A stretch of 64,000 nt of DNA from Anaerocolumna aminovalerica (GCF_900115365.1 NZ_FOWD01000002.1:124001-188000); one strand, 5' to 3'; positions 44,321-54,401 are shown, numbered from the stretch's first letter. The notes: generated by a model not told the origin, from the letters alone. Numbers and translations are program-made.

Positions 44321-44754
44321 ATAAACCTCTATTCCGGTGCTTTTGCACCATTTAATAATGACAACAATTCGTGCTTTTGCGCAAATTGCCGGTTTAGAAA
44401 CTTATTTTCAGCCTGACTATCATCTGTGTGCTTAAGCACCTAAAAAAGATCTGGATATTAAAAACTTGTTTCTCAACCTACACCCATGCCTTTCAATTTA
44501 AGCCTTTTTAAATTGAACAGGCCTTGTCAATTTATTTCTCCATTCATACAAATACCATCAAAAATTATATCACTTTTCCATAAAAATAGCAATTTCTTTC
44601 TTGCATTTTAGGGAAAACAGGAAAATGAGAAATTAATTTTAGTTTCCCATATACTGTAATGCATGAAAGATATGTAAAAAATTAAGAAGTAAAGTAACTT
44701 TAATATATGTGGTCTTGTGACTGATTTTTGTCTGCATTACTAATTGAGTATAAG
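44321..44754. other. Spacer between recJ and apt
   Basis: A 434-base spacer with no gene. It contains the leader element (44336-44391) and a third short GTGC/GCAC hairpin GGTGC-TTAA-GCAC read on the reverse strand at about 44430-44442. Confidence 0.5.
44336..44391 (-). repeat. Leader element, copy 2 (before apt)
   Basis: On the reverse strand this begins CGGCAATTTGCGC and ends with the hairpin GGTGC-AAAA-GCACC, then GGAATAGAGG and the apt ATG. Copy 1 ends GGCGC-TAAA-GCGCC, then AGAATCGAGG and an ATG: same layout and the same 15-base distance. Confidence 0.5.
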
Positions 44755-46533
44755 TTATGCCTGACGGTTTTGTATTTGATAGCTCTGGATTATGATTTGC
44801 AAGGAGCGATACCCTCCATATTCATTTATGGAAGGATAATAAATAACAGATAAAGTAATTGCATTATCCCGGTTCTGAAACATTTTATCCACTTCCATCT
44901 GACCATAGTGTTCTGCCAAATCATTGATAAAGGAATCTACATCTCCAAAATACATAGCATCCATTACTCTTCCATAGGCATTTACCACTTGAAGTTTTAA
45001 TACATTGGCATTCTTACCAAGTATGGTGGCTCTTCTTACTTTTAAATTTTTCTCTGCAAAGATTGGCTTGGTATTACCTTTTCCAAAAGGCTCCAGTAAT
45101 TCTAATTCTTCTACCAGTTTTTCATTGAGATACCCTAATGGCAGTAAAACATCAATAGATACCTTAGGAATAAAATCTTCTTCCGTTAAGGTGGAATATT
45201 GATTCAATGCCCCACGAAATGATTCTACCTGACAATTCTCTAAAGATAATCCTGCTGCCATTGGATGTCCACCGAATTTCAGCAATAGCTCTTTGCATTT
45301 TGTTAGTTCTTCGTACATATTATATTGGTCTATGGAACGGCCGGAGCCCTTTACCCCATTTTCCGTATCAGTAAGTACTAAAGCCGGCTTATTATATCTT
45401 TCCCTAATTCTTCCGGCTATAATTCCTGCAAGGCTTTCATGGCATTCTTTTAAATAAACCACAAGAACCTTATCCTTATTCATGTCACTGCCTTCCAACA
45501 TTTGAATGGCTTGCTCCAGACCTTTTGCTGTCATATCTTTTCGCGTATCATTAAGTTCTTTTAACTCTTCTGCAATTCTTTTTCCTTCTTCCGGTGTATC
45601 TGCAAGTAACAGTTTAAGTCCTTTCTTGGCAGTATCCAGCCGTCCGGAGGCATTCAGACATGGACCAATGATAAATCCAAGATGATAAGCGGATAAATTA
45701 GCAAACTGTATGTCGTTGCAATCAATCAACGCCCTTAGCCCCTGATTCTTTGTAGTCTTAAGCCTTTCCAGTCCGTTCTTTACAATAATACGGTTTTCAC
45801 CCACCAGATCCATAACATCGCAAACCGTTGCAATAGCAGTCACTTCCAACAATTCGCCCAATTCTTTTCTATCAAAACCGAATTCTTGGTACAAAGCCTG
45901 AATAAGCTTAAAAGCAACCGCTGCTCCACATAGGGATTTCCAGGGATATTCACAGTCTTTTTGTTTTGGATTTATAACGGCATCCGCATTTGGAATATGG
46001 CAGACAATTTGTTCTTTTTCCATAGTAAAAGGAATATCATGGTGATCGGTGATGATTACCGTCATCCCCATCTCTTTTGCTTTTTCTACTTGTTCAATTG
46101 CTGATATGCCGTTATCACAGGTAAGAATGGTATCTACCCCATCCTCATAGGCAGCTTCAATTATATTCATATTAATGCCATAACCATCCCTTATTCTATG
46201 AGGGATTTCATAGTCCACATTTGCACCGCATCGTCTCAAACCGGTATAAAGTACAAAAGTGGAGGAAACACCATCAACGTCATAGTCTCCCACAATACGA
46301 ATCTTAGCCTGTGATTTTATTTTTTCTTTTAATATATCACAGGCTTTCTTCATATCTTTCATAAGAAGTGGATTATGTAAATGCTCTAAATCAGGATGCA
46401 AGTAGGCCTCTATGTCTTCTATTGTTTCATGATTTCGATTCACGATTAACCTGGCTAATACTTCACTTACTTTAAATTGTTCCATAATAGCCTGAAAATC
46501 AGCTTTTTTATTTTTAATAAACCACTTTTCCAT
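44755..46533 (-). CDS. recJ: Single-stranded-DNA exonuclease RecJ
   Basis: A 592-residue DHH-family 5'-3' exonuclease used in recombination and mismatch repair. Motif I RIVGDYDVDGVSSTF near residue 80, motif II LTCDNGIS, motif III ITDHHDIP, and DHHA1 with KGSGRSIDQYN and KFGGHPMAAGLSL are all present, so the manganese site is intact. Slightly longer N-terminus than the core, as usual in Firmicutes. Confidence 0.95.
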   Translation of the reverse strand: MEKWFIKNKKADFQAIMEQFKVSEVLARLIVNRNHETIEDIEAYLHPDLEHLHNPLLMKDMKKACDILKEKIKSQAKIRIVGDYDVDGVSSTFVLYTGLRRCGANVDYEIPHRIRDGYGINMNIIEAAYEDGVDTILTCDNGISAIEQVEKAKEMGMTVIITDHHDIPFTMEKEQIVCHIPNADAVINPKQKDCEYPWKSLCGAAVAFKLIQALYQEFGFDRKELGELLEVTAIATVCDVMDLVGENRIIVKNGLERLKTTKNQGLRALIDCNDIQFANLSAYHLGFIIGPCLNASGRLDTAKKGLKLLLADTPEEGKRIAEELKELNDTRKDMTAKGLEQAIQMLEGSDMNKDKVLVVYLKECHESLAGIIAGRIRERYNKPALVLTDTENGVKGSGRSIDQYNMYEELTKCKELLLKFGGHPMAAGLSLENCQVESFRGALNQYSTLTEEDFIPKVSIDVLLPLGYLNEKLVEELELLEPFGKGNTKPIFAEKNLKVRRATILGKNANVLKLQVVNAYGRVMDAMYFGDVDSFINDLAEHYGQMEVDKMFQNRDNAITLSVIYYPSINEYGGYRSLQIIIQSYQIQNRQA

Positions 46534-46646
46534 TTTTTCTCTTTCTAACTCTTTTACAGTAATTTACACAACAAATGTAATTAAATGTGGAGCCGTAAAG
46601 GCAGCATTATATTTGGAAGATTAGCAGATCTCTAACCTACTTTGGA

Positions 46647-48095
46647 TTATTCCTCACCTACAGCTTCCGCGGCCTTTAACATAATGGCACATTCCACTCT
46701 CTTTCTTTGCAGTTCGCATCCGATATCATAAGTGTCATCAATTTGTCCTTGGAACTTATAGGAGTTGGCTGCACAACCACCGCTGCAATAAAATCTTGCA
46801 AAACATTTCTTACATTTTTCTTTTGAGTATACATTACATTGTTTGAAGTCTTCTCTTAAGTCCGTTCTCTTTATTCCCTCATAAACATTTCCCATAAGGT
46901 ATTCTGTCTCACCAACAAACTGGTGGCAAGGATAAAAGTCTCCCCAAGGTGTAACAGCAAGATATTCTGTGCCTGAACCGCATCCGGACAGACGTTTTGC
47001 TACACAAGGGCCTCCTGATAAATCAATCATAAAGTGGAAGAAGTTAAAGTCTTTTCCTTCTTTCTTCTTCTTTAACATATATTTTGCCAGCTTATCATAT
47101 TCTTGGCAAATCTTTGGAATATCTTCTTCTCTGATGGAGTAAGATTCCTCCGGCAGTGAAACAACCGGTTCAACGGATATTTGCTTAAAGCCCAGTTCCG
47201 CAAAATGCTTTACATCTTCTGAAAAGTCTAGGTTATTGCGGGTAAAAGTTCCTCTTACATAATAATTGGTCTGATTACGATCTTCTGCTAATTTAATGAA
47301 TTTGGGAATAATAATATCGTAACTACCTTTTCCGTTACGGGAAGGTCTCATTAAATCATTTACTTCTTTTCGCCCGTCAATACTTAGAACCACATTGCTC
47401 ATTTCCTTATTCAGGAATTCTTCCACTTCATTATCTAATAAAATGCCGTTTGTGGTCAATGTAAAACGAAACTTCTTATTATGTAATTTTTCTTGTTCTC
47501 TACCATATTTCACAAGTTCTTTTACTACTTCAAAGTTCATTAACGGTTCACCGCCAAAGAAATCCACCTCAAGATTTCTCCGGTTTCCTGAATTAGCAAT
47601 TAAGAAATCCAAAGCCCGCTTTCCTACTTCATAACTCATTAATTCACGATGTCCGTGATATTCCCCTTCTTCTGCAAAGCAGTAACGGCATGCCAGGTTA
47701 CAATCGTGGGCAATATGCAGACATAGTGCTTTTACGACAGTTTCACGGTTTTTAAATTCATTGATATAATTCTCGTAAATATCTTCTGTAAATAAAGCGC
47801 CGTCTTTTACTAACTGTTCCACATCTAAGATGGATTCCTGAATGGCTGACTTCATTTCATCATAATTTCCCGGCTCTATTTCAAAAAGCTCCGCATATTC
47901 CGGTTTGTTGTATTTATTAAATATTTCCGCAACTATAGTCTCTTTATCTTTTTCAGAAACCATGTGTGTTTTGGTATCTCTCAATTTATCAAATAAAGCG
48001 ATGATATCATATGCAACATCATCGACTACATGGATCATTCCACTATTTACATCCAAAACTATGTTGTAACCATTATTTTTATATTGGTGAATCAA
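46647..48095 (-). CDS. scfB: SCIFF peptide radical SAM maturase (ScfB)
   Basis: A 482-residue radical SAM/SPASM protein that installs thioether bonds in the SCIFF peptide. N-terminal RiPP-recognition-like region (HQYKNNGYNIVLDVNSGMIH), radical SAM motif HDCNLACRYCFAEEGEYHG near residue 105, GGEPLMNF, then a SPASM domain with GCGSGTEYLAVTPWGDFYPC, CNVYSKEKCKKCFARFYCSG and a final cysteine. The start chosen is TTG at 48095, with GGAAGGGAG seven bases upstream; the family normally begins at this point. The scfA gene lies 229 bases upstream on the same strand. Confidence 0.93.
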   Translation of the reverse strand: MIHQYKNNGYNIVLDVNSGMIHVVDDVAYDIIALFDKLRDTKTHMVSEKDKETIVAEIFNKYNKPEYAELFEIEPGNYDEMKSAIQESILDVEQLVKDGALFTEDIYENYINEFKNRETVVKALCLHIAHDCNLACRYCFAEEGEYHGHRELMSYEVGKRALDFLIANSGNRRNLEVDFFGGEPLMNFEVVKELVKYGREQEKLHNKKFRFTLTTNGILLDNEVEEFLNKEMSNVVLSIDGRKEVNDLMRPSRNGKGSYDIIIPKFIKLAEDRNQTNYYVRGTFTRNNLDFSEDVKHFAELGFKQISVEPVVSLPEESYSIREEDIPKICQEYDKLAKYMLKKKKEGKDFNFFHFMIDLSGGPCVAKRLSGCGSGTEYLAVTPWGDFYPCHQFVGETEYLMGNVYEGIKRTDLREDFKQCNVYSKEKCKKCFARFYCSGGCAANSYKFQGQIDDTYDIGCELQRKRVECAIMLKAAEAVGEE

Positions 48096-48149
48096 CGTAT
48101 TACTCCCTTCCAAACAGGTCTTTCTATACCTGAACAGTGAATGAGGCTG

Positions 48150-48180
48150 TTGCAAAACTTATTCTGCAAAAGCCCCATTG
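48150..48180 (-). terminator. Hairpin between scfA and scfB
   Basis: On the reverse strand GGCTTTTGCA pairs imperfectly with TGCAACAGCC around a ten-base loop, with no good T-run. It may be a partial terminator that sets SCIFF peptide level above ScfB level. Confidence 0.4.
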
Positions 48181-48198
48181 TATACTTTATGTATCTTC

Positions 48199-48292
48199 TG
48201 CACATTATAATTATAATGTGCTGCATATTATAATGTGATGCATATTATAACATACTGCATATATAATATGCTCATATTATGATGTTCTGCAC
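48199..48292. repeat. AT-rich palindromic repeats between scfA and scfB
   Basis: CACATTATAA directly followed by its reverse complement TTATAATGTG at 48201-48220, then several degenerate units around TGCATATTATAATGTG to 48292. Function unknown. Confidence 0.6.
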
Positions 48293-48323
48293 ATCGTTTT
48301 TGTAGCAGCAGTTTACTGTAAAT

Positions 48324-48464
48324 CTATTTGTTTTCACAGCTTTGGTTTCCAACTGTACAAGATGTTTTACAAGCTGATTGGCAAGAAGTCTGGCATTCGC
48401 CGCATCCGCCCTTTTTCATTGTATCTTTTAAATTTCTGGTATTTAAAGTTTTGATACGTTTCAT
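48324..48464 (-). CDS. scfA: SCIFF ribosomal peptide precursor (six cysteines in forty-five residues)
   Basis: A 46-residue precursor, MKRIKTLNTRNLKDTMKKGG followed by a core with exactly six cysteines (CGEC, TSC, SAC, TSC, QSC). The sequence is nearly the family consensus found across Clostridia. The ATG at 48464 has AAGGAGG eight bases upstream. The maturase is encoded downstream. The mature thioether peptide's role is unknown even in the family. Confidence 0.95.
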   Translation of the reverse strand: MKRIKTLNTRNLKDTMKKGGCGECQTSCQSACKTSCTVGNQSCENK

Positions 48465-48598
48465 AAGGTTGCCTCCTTTAAAAATTTGTATTGCAAATTT
48501 TAGCAATAACTCCATCCACCATTATAACATAACCCTACTATTATGAAAAGAGTTTTTTTCCTTATGTTATTTTTAAAGCCCCTTACCTGTACTATCTA

Positions 48599-50617
48599 TT
48601 ATAGTTTAAATTTTGCCACCAAAGAATTTAATTTTACTGCCAGCTCGGATAGACTATCACTGGCACCTGCAATTTCTTCTACAGAGGCGGTTTGCTCCTC
48701 AGTAGCTGCAGAAGCCTGTTCCGAAGCTGCTGCATTCTCTTCTGCAATAGCTGACAGACTTTCCAGATTTTCAATAATATCCTGTCTCATCAAATCCATC
48801 TCTTCTCCGGTATCCCTTAGCTCTTTTACTGCATTAATGGATTTTTCCATGGTTCTTGCAATAGAACTATATCTATCCTTACTGTTATTTACACTATTTA
48901 CCTGTTCTGTAGATATTGTTGACACTCTTTGCATAGTATTTACAGCTTTACTAGCGTTGCTTTGCAATTCACTTACAATCTCATGAATTACTTTTGTTGA
49001 GCCGGAAGATTGTTCCGCCAGTTTTCTTATCTCTTCTGCAACTACTGCGAATCCTTTTCCTGCATCCCCTGCTCTTGCTGCCTCTATGGCAGCATTTAAA
49101 GATAATAAATTGGTTTGTGCAGCAATGGATTCTATTACATTGCTTGCTTCTCCAATTTTATCAGAACTTTCATTTGTTTGCATAATAACCTGATAAATTT
49201 CATCAATTGCAAGAGTACTTTCTTCTGTTATTTTGCTTAAAGAATCAATTTCTTTTAACCCTTCTGCTACTACATCTGTCACTCTGTTGGATGCAGAATG
49301 TACATTACCAATATAACTTTGTACTTTTTGAATTGTTGTTCCTAATTGGGATGCCTTTAAAGTACCCTGTTCCGTATGCTTTGCCTGTTCTGTAGCTCCC
49401 TGGGCTATTTCTTCTACTGTTTTTGCCACTTCCTGAGCTGCATTGGCAGTTTGTTGGGACGTTGCGGTCAGTTCCTCGGAAGCTGCTGCCATTTGGTCGG
49501 AAGAAAGATTAATTTCTCCGATGATATTTCTAAGCCCTTCCGTTATCTTTTGCAGTGCTCTTGCTAGGTTTCCCATTTCATCATTTCTGGATAAATATTT
49601 TTTATCCACATCTTCCCTTAAATCCAAATCAGTAATTTTACCTGCATATTCAACAGTTTTTATAATGGGGTTTGTAATAGAACTTCCAATTACATAAGTA
49701 AGAAGGATACTTATAGCAAGAACAATAACTGCAACCAACATGATGGATCTTTGCAATTCAGGTATTTTACTTAATAGCTCATTCTCTGCTGCAACCAGTA
49801 TAAATGTCCAGTCTGTTCCTTCAATTACTGAGTATCCAGCGTATAGCCTGTTTTCGTTAAGGGTATACGTAGTCGTACCTTCTTTTTTTGATAACATTTC
49901 TTTCACCGCTTCTGCTGTAGAAGAAACGGTTTTGTCATTCTTTACTTCATCCATTGCATTATACTGTTTGAAAACCAGATCCGTATCTGGATGTCCAATA
50001 ACAGTACCTTCTTTATTGATTATATAACTATAGCCAGTTTCGCCATATCCAATATCCTCTGCTATCTTGCTTAGTGAGGTTCCGTCACTGCGGCCTAATA
50101 ATGCAGCAACTACCTTTCCATCCCGTTTAACCGGAACTACCTGTACTAATACCAGCTCTCCTGTTTCCACACTGACCGTAAAATCAATACTGTTGGCACT
50201 TCCATTAAATACATTCATTAAATTACTTGATTTATTCAGCTGGGCTGTATTTCCGCTTGAAAATTGTATGTGTCCGTCTGAATGCAATATCCCCATTTCT
50301 TCAAATTCAGATTCTTTTAGTAATGCTGTAAGTATGGGCTGCTGCATTGTCCATTCCATACCCTTAATTTCATCCAATTTTGCCATTGCTTCTAAAACAT
50401 CAGTACCTGTTTTCAACCGGCTGCTTTCCAGTTTGGCCGAATTTTCTGCCAGAGTTGTTATGGCGTCTTTTGCTTCATTAATTACAATGTCACTGGATAT
50501 TTTCAATGCCAAATAACCTAAGGCAATTAATGATAATAATATTAAAGTAGTATAGTAAACAATTAATTTTGTTTTAATACTTTTGCTTATTCCCATATCA
50601 TTACTTTTCTTTATCAT
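48599..50617 (-). CDS. Methyl-accepting chemotaxis protein (dCache sensor)
   Basis: A 672-residue chemoreceptor. Membrane segment 1 at about 15-35 ([20 protein letters not shown]), an extracellular double-Cache sensor of about 250 residues ([20 protein letters not shown] is typical of the membrane-distal part), membrane segment 2 ([20 protein letters not shown]), HAMP, and the signalling domain with the hairpin tip [20 protein letters not shown]. The ligand is unknown; dCache receptors often sense amino acids. The ATG at 50617 follows GGGAGG. Presence implies a motile or taxis-capable cell. Confidence 0.93.
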   Translation of the reverse strand: MIKKSNDMGISKSIKTKLIVYYTTLILLSLIALGYLALKISSDIVINEAKDAITTLAENSAKLESSRLKTGTDVLEAMAKLDEIKGMEWTMQQPILTALLKESEFEEMGILHSDGHIQFSSGNTAQLNKSSNLMNVFNGSANSIDFTVSVETGELVLVQVVPVKRDGKVVAALLGRSDGTSLSKIAEDIGYGETGYSYIINKEGTVIGHPDTDLVFKQYNAMDEVKNDKTVSSTAEAVKEMLSKKEGTTTYTLNENRLYAGYSVIEGTDWTFILVAAENELLSKIPELQRSIMLVAVIVLAISILLTYVIGSSITNPIIKTVEYAGKITDLDLREDVDKKYLSRNDEMGNLARALQKITEGLRNIIGEINLSSDQMAAASEELTATSQQTANAAQEVAKTVEEIAQGATEQAKHTEQGTLKASQLGTTIQKVQSYIGNVHSASNRVTDVVAEGLKEIDSLSKITEESTLAIDEIYQVIMQTNESSDKIGEASNVIESIAAQTNLLSLNAAIEAARAGDAGKGFAVVAEEIRKLAEQSSGSTKVIHEIVSELQSNASKAVNTMQRVSTISTEQVNSVNNSKDRYSSIARTMEKSINAVKELRDTGEEMDLMRQDIIENLESLSAIAEENAAASEQASAATEEQTASVEEIAGASDSLSELAVKLNSLVAKFKL

Positions 50618-50889
50618 TTTTATTTCCTCCCATTCCATATTACATCTTTTCCAGATGTAATCTCAAACCAAGAAATAGTACAAGGACTCCTAATTTGGTA
50701 TCCTTTTACCGCATTTTTTTAATTTGTATATTTCCTGTCTAATTACCAGGTGTTAAATTACAGGCGAAACTACCGCATTGTTCCCTCCTTGTCAATATTT
50801 GATGAAATTTGTTATATAAGCAAATTTAAGAAATATTATAAAATACTTATGTAATATTTTGTACTAATGGAAAACAAATGTCATTGACA

Positions 50890-50917
50890 TTGACATGACA
50901 AATTTCATAGTTATAAT
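50890..50917 (+). promoter_or_regulatory. Promoter of the XRE-HTH gene
   Basis: TTGACA (50890-50895), 16-base spacer, TATAAT (50912-50917); a second TTGACA starts six bases upstream. It leaves a leader of about 118 bases before the TTG start. Confidence 0.7.
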
Positions 50918-51041
50918 TGACATATACACACAAATGAATTACATTAATTCAATGATGGTCCAAACTTATATTTCTCAAAATAGAATACCGGTACGTGGTT
51001 TGATTTATATGAAATTTTTATTATTGAAAGGGAGTAATAAT

Positions 51042-52652
51042 TTGTTTAATAAAATGACGTTTGGAAAATGCCTCAAATTATTACTTGCTACTTTAAATGT
51101 ACCTATGAGTCACTTAGCCAAGGCTATCAATGTAGATAATTCTCTTGTCAGCCGTTGGGTTCATGAAAAAAGAATCCCCTCTTATGCTGCTTCTTACCTA
51201 GATAATATTGCTGAATATCTTTCCAGAAAAATCTTGAATACCTATCAGATTAAATTATTGGATGAACTTTATTACGATCTGATTGAGCATGATAATGTAA
51301 GGGAGATTACCAACAGTGAAAAAATACGTGCCTTATTATATAACTCCTTAAATTACTCCATAGAGTGTAAAAAAAAAGAAAAAACCGACGTTGCTAACAC
51401 TTCAAAAAGTAGGAATCAAATATCCGTTAATGCCGGTATAATTGATACCCCTCAAACAAATATTGCAAATTCTGTTGATTTGTCCGGCAACGATAAATTA
51501 ATTTATGGTATTTCCAATATTTTTTCTGCTGTCGTTGATTTATTGGAGATTGCAAGCAGACATAAGCGCCGGAATAATAATACTATATATTTTACTATGT
51601 GCAATTACTTTGATAATTCTTTTTTCTCTGAAAATAGAGTACTTTATATTCGAAAGCTGCTTCTAAAAGTCATTGAGAATGGTTGGAAGGTAAATTTTTT
51701 ATTTCAGTTAGACAATAATATGGATCGAATACTGCGATTTATACATTTTTTACTGCCCATGGGAGGTACAGGCAATATTTACATCTATTATTTCAATAAA
51801 TACGATATCTCTATGCCGGGTAAAGAAATGTATATTGTATCCGGAATCGGAGCTTTATCCTGTTATCCGGCCGGTCAAAGTATGGTAATCAATTGCGGAT
51901 TTTATATTAGAAACAAATCAGCAATTGATGTGTTTACAAATTACATAAACTTACTTATTCAAAATAATACTTATAGTGCTATAAAGTATTATCCGAAAGA
52001 CATGAACGAAGAATATCACCGATCTTTATCAGAAATTATAGGAAAACCCGGTAATCAATTTGATTATAATAGTGATTTTAGTATGTACTATTTATCAGAG
52101 AAATTGTATAGAAAATTTCTTTGGAAGACAGAGCTTTCTCAGCAAGAAAAATTATTGTCCTTACAATATTATAAAAAGCAATGGGGCGGTATTATTGCAA
52201 ATCTGGAGAATCATAAATATAACAGTATCTGCTTTTCCGAATCCCTTGAACTTTTAATGAATGATCAAATTCTTTGTCTCTATACTTATTCCGGAGTTGA
52301 AAAAGTAAAATTGGGTGTTCAGGATATGATTGAGTATCTGAAGCATGTGATTCATTTTATTATGACCTATGATAACTTTCATGTAGCCGTTATATTTCAG
52401 GATACTAACTTAGTGAAAAACAATGGAAGCAGTTATATAATTAAAGAAAGAAGGGCCGTTTATTTTGATTCCTTTGGTTCTTTTGAAAGTACATCAGAAG
52501 TACGCTTGTCCATTGAAGAACCTATGACTGTGAAGGCTTTTACAGAATATTTTAATATGATTTGGGATAAGATTTCCCCTGTTAATAAAGATAAAGACGA
52601 AATCGTTACATGGCTGCAGTCTTATATTACTATATTAGATAAAAAAAAATAA
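51042..52652 (+). CDS. XRE-type helix-turn-helix protein with an unrecognised C-terminal region
   Basis: A 536-residue protein. Residues about 5-70 contain an XRE-like HTH (KMTFGKCLKLLLATLNVPMS, HLAKAINVDNSLVSRWVHEK, RIPSYAASYLDNIAEYLSRK). A polar linker with Asn, Ser and Thr follows, then about 380 residues with no domain I recognise (NGWKVNFLFQLDNNMDRILR, FIHFLLPMGGTGNIYIYYFN, VSGIGALSCYPAGQSMVINC, RRAVYFDSFGSFESTSEV). The start chosen is TTG at 51042, with GGGAG seven bases upstream; the ATG at 51054 is too far from it. It has its own promoter, stands alone, and diverges from the chemoreceptor. It may be a ligand-sensing regulator; function unknown. Confidence 0.7.
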   Translation: MFNKMTFGKCLKLLLATLNVPMSHLAKAINVDNSLVSRWVHEKRIPSYAASYLDNIAEYLSRKILNTYQIKLLDELYYDLIEHDNVREITNSEKIRALLYNSLNYSIECKKKEKTDVANTSKSRNQISVNAGIIDTPQTNIANSVDLSGNDKLIYGISNIFSAVVDLLEIASRHKRRNNNTIYFTMCNYFDNSFFSENRVLYIRKLLLKVIENGWKVNFLFQLDNNMDRILRFIHFLLPMGGTGNIYIYYFNKYDISMPGKEMYIVSGIGALSCYPAGQSMVINCGFYIRNKSAIDVFTNYINLLIQNNTYSAIKYYPKDMNEEYHRSLSEIIGKPGNQFDYNSDFSMYYLSEKLYRKFLWKTELSQQEKLLSLQYYKKQWGGIIANLENHKYNSICFSESLELLMNDQILCLYTYSGVEKVKLGVQDMIEYLKHVIHFIMTYDNFHVAVIFQDTNLVKNNGSSYIIKERRAVYFDSFGSFESTSEVRLSIEEPMTVKAFTEYFNMIWDKISPVNKDKDEIVTWLQSYITILDKKK

Positions 52653-52667
52653 AAGGTTATGTTCTAA

Positions 52668-52781
52668 AACAATAAACTGTCATTCTGAGCCTTTTAGGCG
52701 GAATCTCATTATAAAATGAGATTCTTCCTGCATGAAATTCAGCAAGCTGAATTTACGGTCTCAGAATGACAGTTTATTGTT
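52668..52781. repeat. MITE-like multi-branched inverted repeat, type 1
   Basis: A perfect 21-bp outer inverted repeat (AACAATAAACTGTCATTCTG plus A at 52668-52688, complement at 52761-52781) encloses three smaller hairpins: GCC-TTTTA-GGC, GAATCTCATT/AATGAGATTC, and AAATTCAGC/GCTGAATTT. No coding capacity. The ends share AATAARCTGTCATT with 60041-60108. Confidence 0.7.
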
Positions 52782-52839
52782 TACAACCATCTCGTTATGC
52801 TAATAAAATAAAGGATTCCCTATATAAAAATCTTCCATT

Positions 52840-53214
52840 CTAGCTTATCATTCCTCCTAACATCCCGCTAAACAGGCAAATCATTAACACAGTCATGGTC
52901 CTTCCTGCCTCAATTCCGGCTAAAGTATTTCCCAGAATGGAAACAAACAATAGTATGATAAAATACAATCCACCCATTAACAATCCCCATAGAAATCTCT
53001 TTTGCTCCACATGCTTACCAAGTAAGAAGCCTCCTACAAAACAGGATAAAATATAAGTTAATATGATACCCCCACTTAATATCCCATTGGATAAGTCTAA
53101 TTTTAGCATGAGAAAGGATAATAACAGCAATAGAATTCCGGTTGCTATGTAAGAGATCACCAAATCTTTTAGTATAACAAGGGCCTTCGAATTCCGATGC
53201 AATACTTTGTCCAT
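52840..53214 (-). CDS. TIGR04086-like integral membrane protein
   Basis: A 124-residue protein with four hydrophobic helices: SYIATGILLLLLSFLMLKLD, ILTYILSCFVGGFLLGKHVE, FLWGLLMGGLYFIILLFVS, VLMICLFSGMLGGMIS. The size and GG-rich turns match the TIGR04086/YrzE-type membrane family of Firmicutes, usually found near yajC as here. Function unknown. GGAGGAG precedes the ATG. Confidence 0.75.
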   Translation of the reverse strand: MDKVLHRNSKALVILKDLVISYIATGILLLLLSFLMLKLDLSNGILSGGIILTYILSCFVGGFLLGKHVEQKRFLWGLLMGGLYFIILLFVSILGNTLAGIEAGRTMTVLMICLFSGMLGGMIS

Positions 53215-53318
53215 ATAACTCCTCCATAATGATTATATTGTAATATATTATCATAGTTGGACTAATATTCTTATCTTGACAAAGTATTATATCATATCTT
53301 CATTGTATGATTATTCAC

Positions 53319-53347
53319 TTGTCCAAAAAGGCAATTAGTGCTATACT
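53319..53347 (+). promoter_or_regulatory. Sigma-A promoter of the PHP gene
   Basis: TTGTCC (53319-53324), 17-base spacer, TATACT (53342-53347), 86 bases before the ATG. Confidence 0.7.
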
Positions 53348-53433
53348 CTACACTAATATATTTCTAATTAGAAATATAGAATAGACAATATTGTTGAGAA
53401 ACTATTCAGTACATTAGAAAAGGAAGTGATTCC

Positions 53434-54300
53434 ATGAAATATATTGATTTACATGTTCATTCCACTGCATCGGACGGAACTCTCACCCCGGAAGAAGTAG
53501 TACAATCAGCAGTTGAAAGCCAATTGTCAGCCTTTGCTTTAACCGACCATGATACCTTGGCAGGTATAAAAGCTGCACAGGCGGCAGCCAGACAAACAGC
53601 CGAAAAGGGCAATTCAATTGAAGTAATTCCCGGAACTGAGATCTCTGCGGCATATGATAAAAAAGATATTCATATTCTTGGTTTATTTGTTGATCCGGAT
53701 AATCAAGTTCTAAATAAGGAATTAAACAATGCCCGGTTAGAAAGAGATAGGAGAAATGAAAAAATGGCTTCTAATCTTCAAAGGGCGGGTATTGATATTA
53801 CAGTCGAAAAAATGCGTGAAGCTGACAGGGACGCTGTTCTTACCAGAGCACATTTTGCCAAGTACATGGTTGCCCACGGATACGTAAAAACAAATCAGGA
53901 TGCCTTTACCAAATATCTTAACTCCGACAGGCCTTACTATGTTCCCAGAGAATATCTTAAGCCGGAAGAAGCTATTGAGCTGATTCATCAGGCCGGGGGC
54001 CTTGCCATTCTGGCACACCCTCTTTTATATAAACTTTCTTTGGAAGGTGTGGAAAAACTGGTAGCTTATTTAGTGGATTTTGATCTGGATGGTTTGGAAA
54101 CTATTTATTCCGCTAATATGGGTTTTGATGAAGGACGTTTAAGACATATTGCCAATAAATATAATCTGGCCATAACCGGCGGTTCTGATTTCCACGGCGC
54201 TGCAAAACCAAATATTAAATTAGGCGTGGGAAAGGGAAATATCCGGGTACCCTACTCCATATTGGAGGATCTGAAAGAAAAACTGAATTCAAGAATATAA
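53434..54300 (+). CDS. PHP-domain phosphoesterase (RNase AM/YciV-like)
   Basis: A 288-residue PHP-family metal phosphoesterase. Metal motifs: DLHVHSTASDGTLTPEE at residue 5, FALTDHDTLAGI, PGTEISAAY, VLTRAHFAKYMV, LAILAHPLLY and GGSDFHGA; all trinuclear-site residues are visible. Relatives remove phosphate from 3',5'-bisphosphate nucleotides or trim RNA 5' ends. GGAAGTG lies before the ATG. Confidence 0.9.
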   Translation: MKYIDLHVHSTASDGTLTPEEVVQSAVESQLSAFALTDHDTLAGIKAAQAAARQTAEKGNSIEVIPGTEISAAYDKKDIHILGLFVDPDNQVLNKELNNARLERDRRNEKMASNLQRAGIDITVEKMREADRDAVLTRAHFAKYMVAHGYVKTNQDAFTKYLNSDRPYYVPREYLKPEEAIELIHQAGGLAILAHPLLYKLSLEGVEKLVAYLVDFDLDGLETIYSANMGFDEGRLRHIANKYNLAITGGSDFHGAAKPNIKLGVGKGNIRVPYSILEDLKEKLNSRI

Positions 54301-54308
54301 ATAACAAC

Positions 54309-54370
54309 AAAAAGACCTTTCATCATGAGTATACCGTAATGCACCGTTGCTCAAGTTGAAAGGTCTTTTT
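54309..54370. terminator. Bidirectional terminator between the PHP gene and yajC
   Basis: AAAAAGACCTTTCA (54309-54322) pairs with TGAAAGGTCTTTTT (54357-54370) around a 34-base loop. Confidence 0.8.
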
Positions 54371-54401
54371 CTTTACTATTTACTTTAAACTATTTTACTT
54401 T

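Noticed and set aside
44336-44442. CRISPR-like short repeats (GTGC/GCAC hairpins)
   Set aside because: Only three unequal hairpins, no regular spacers and no cas genes in the window.
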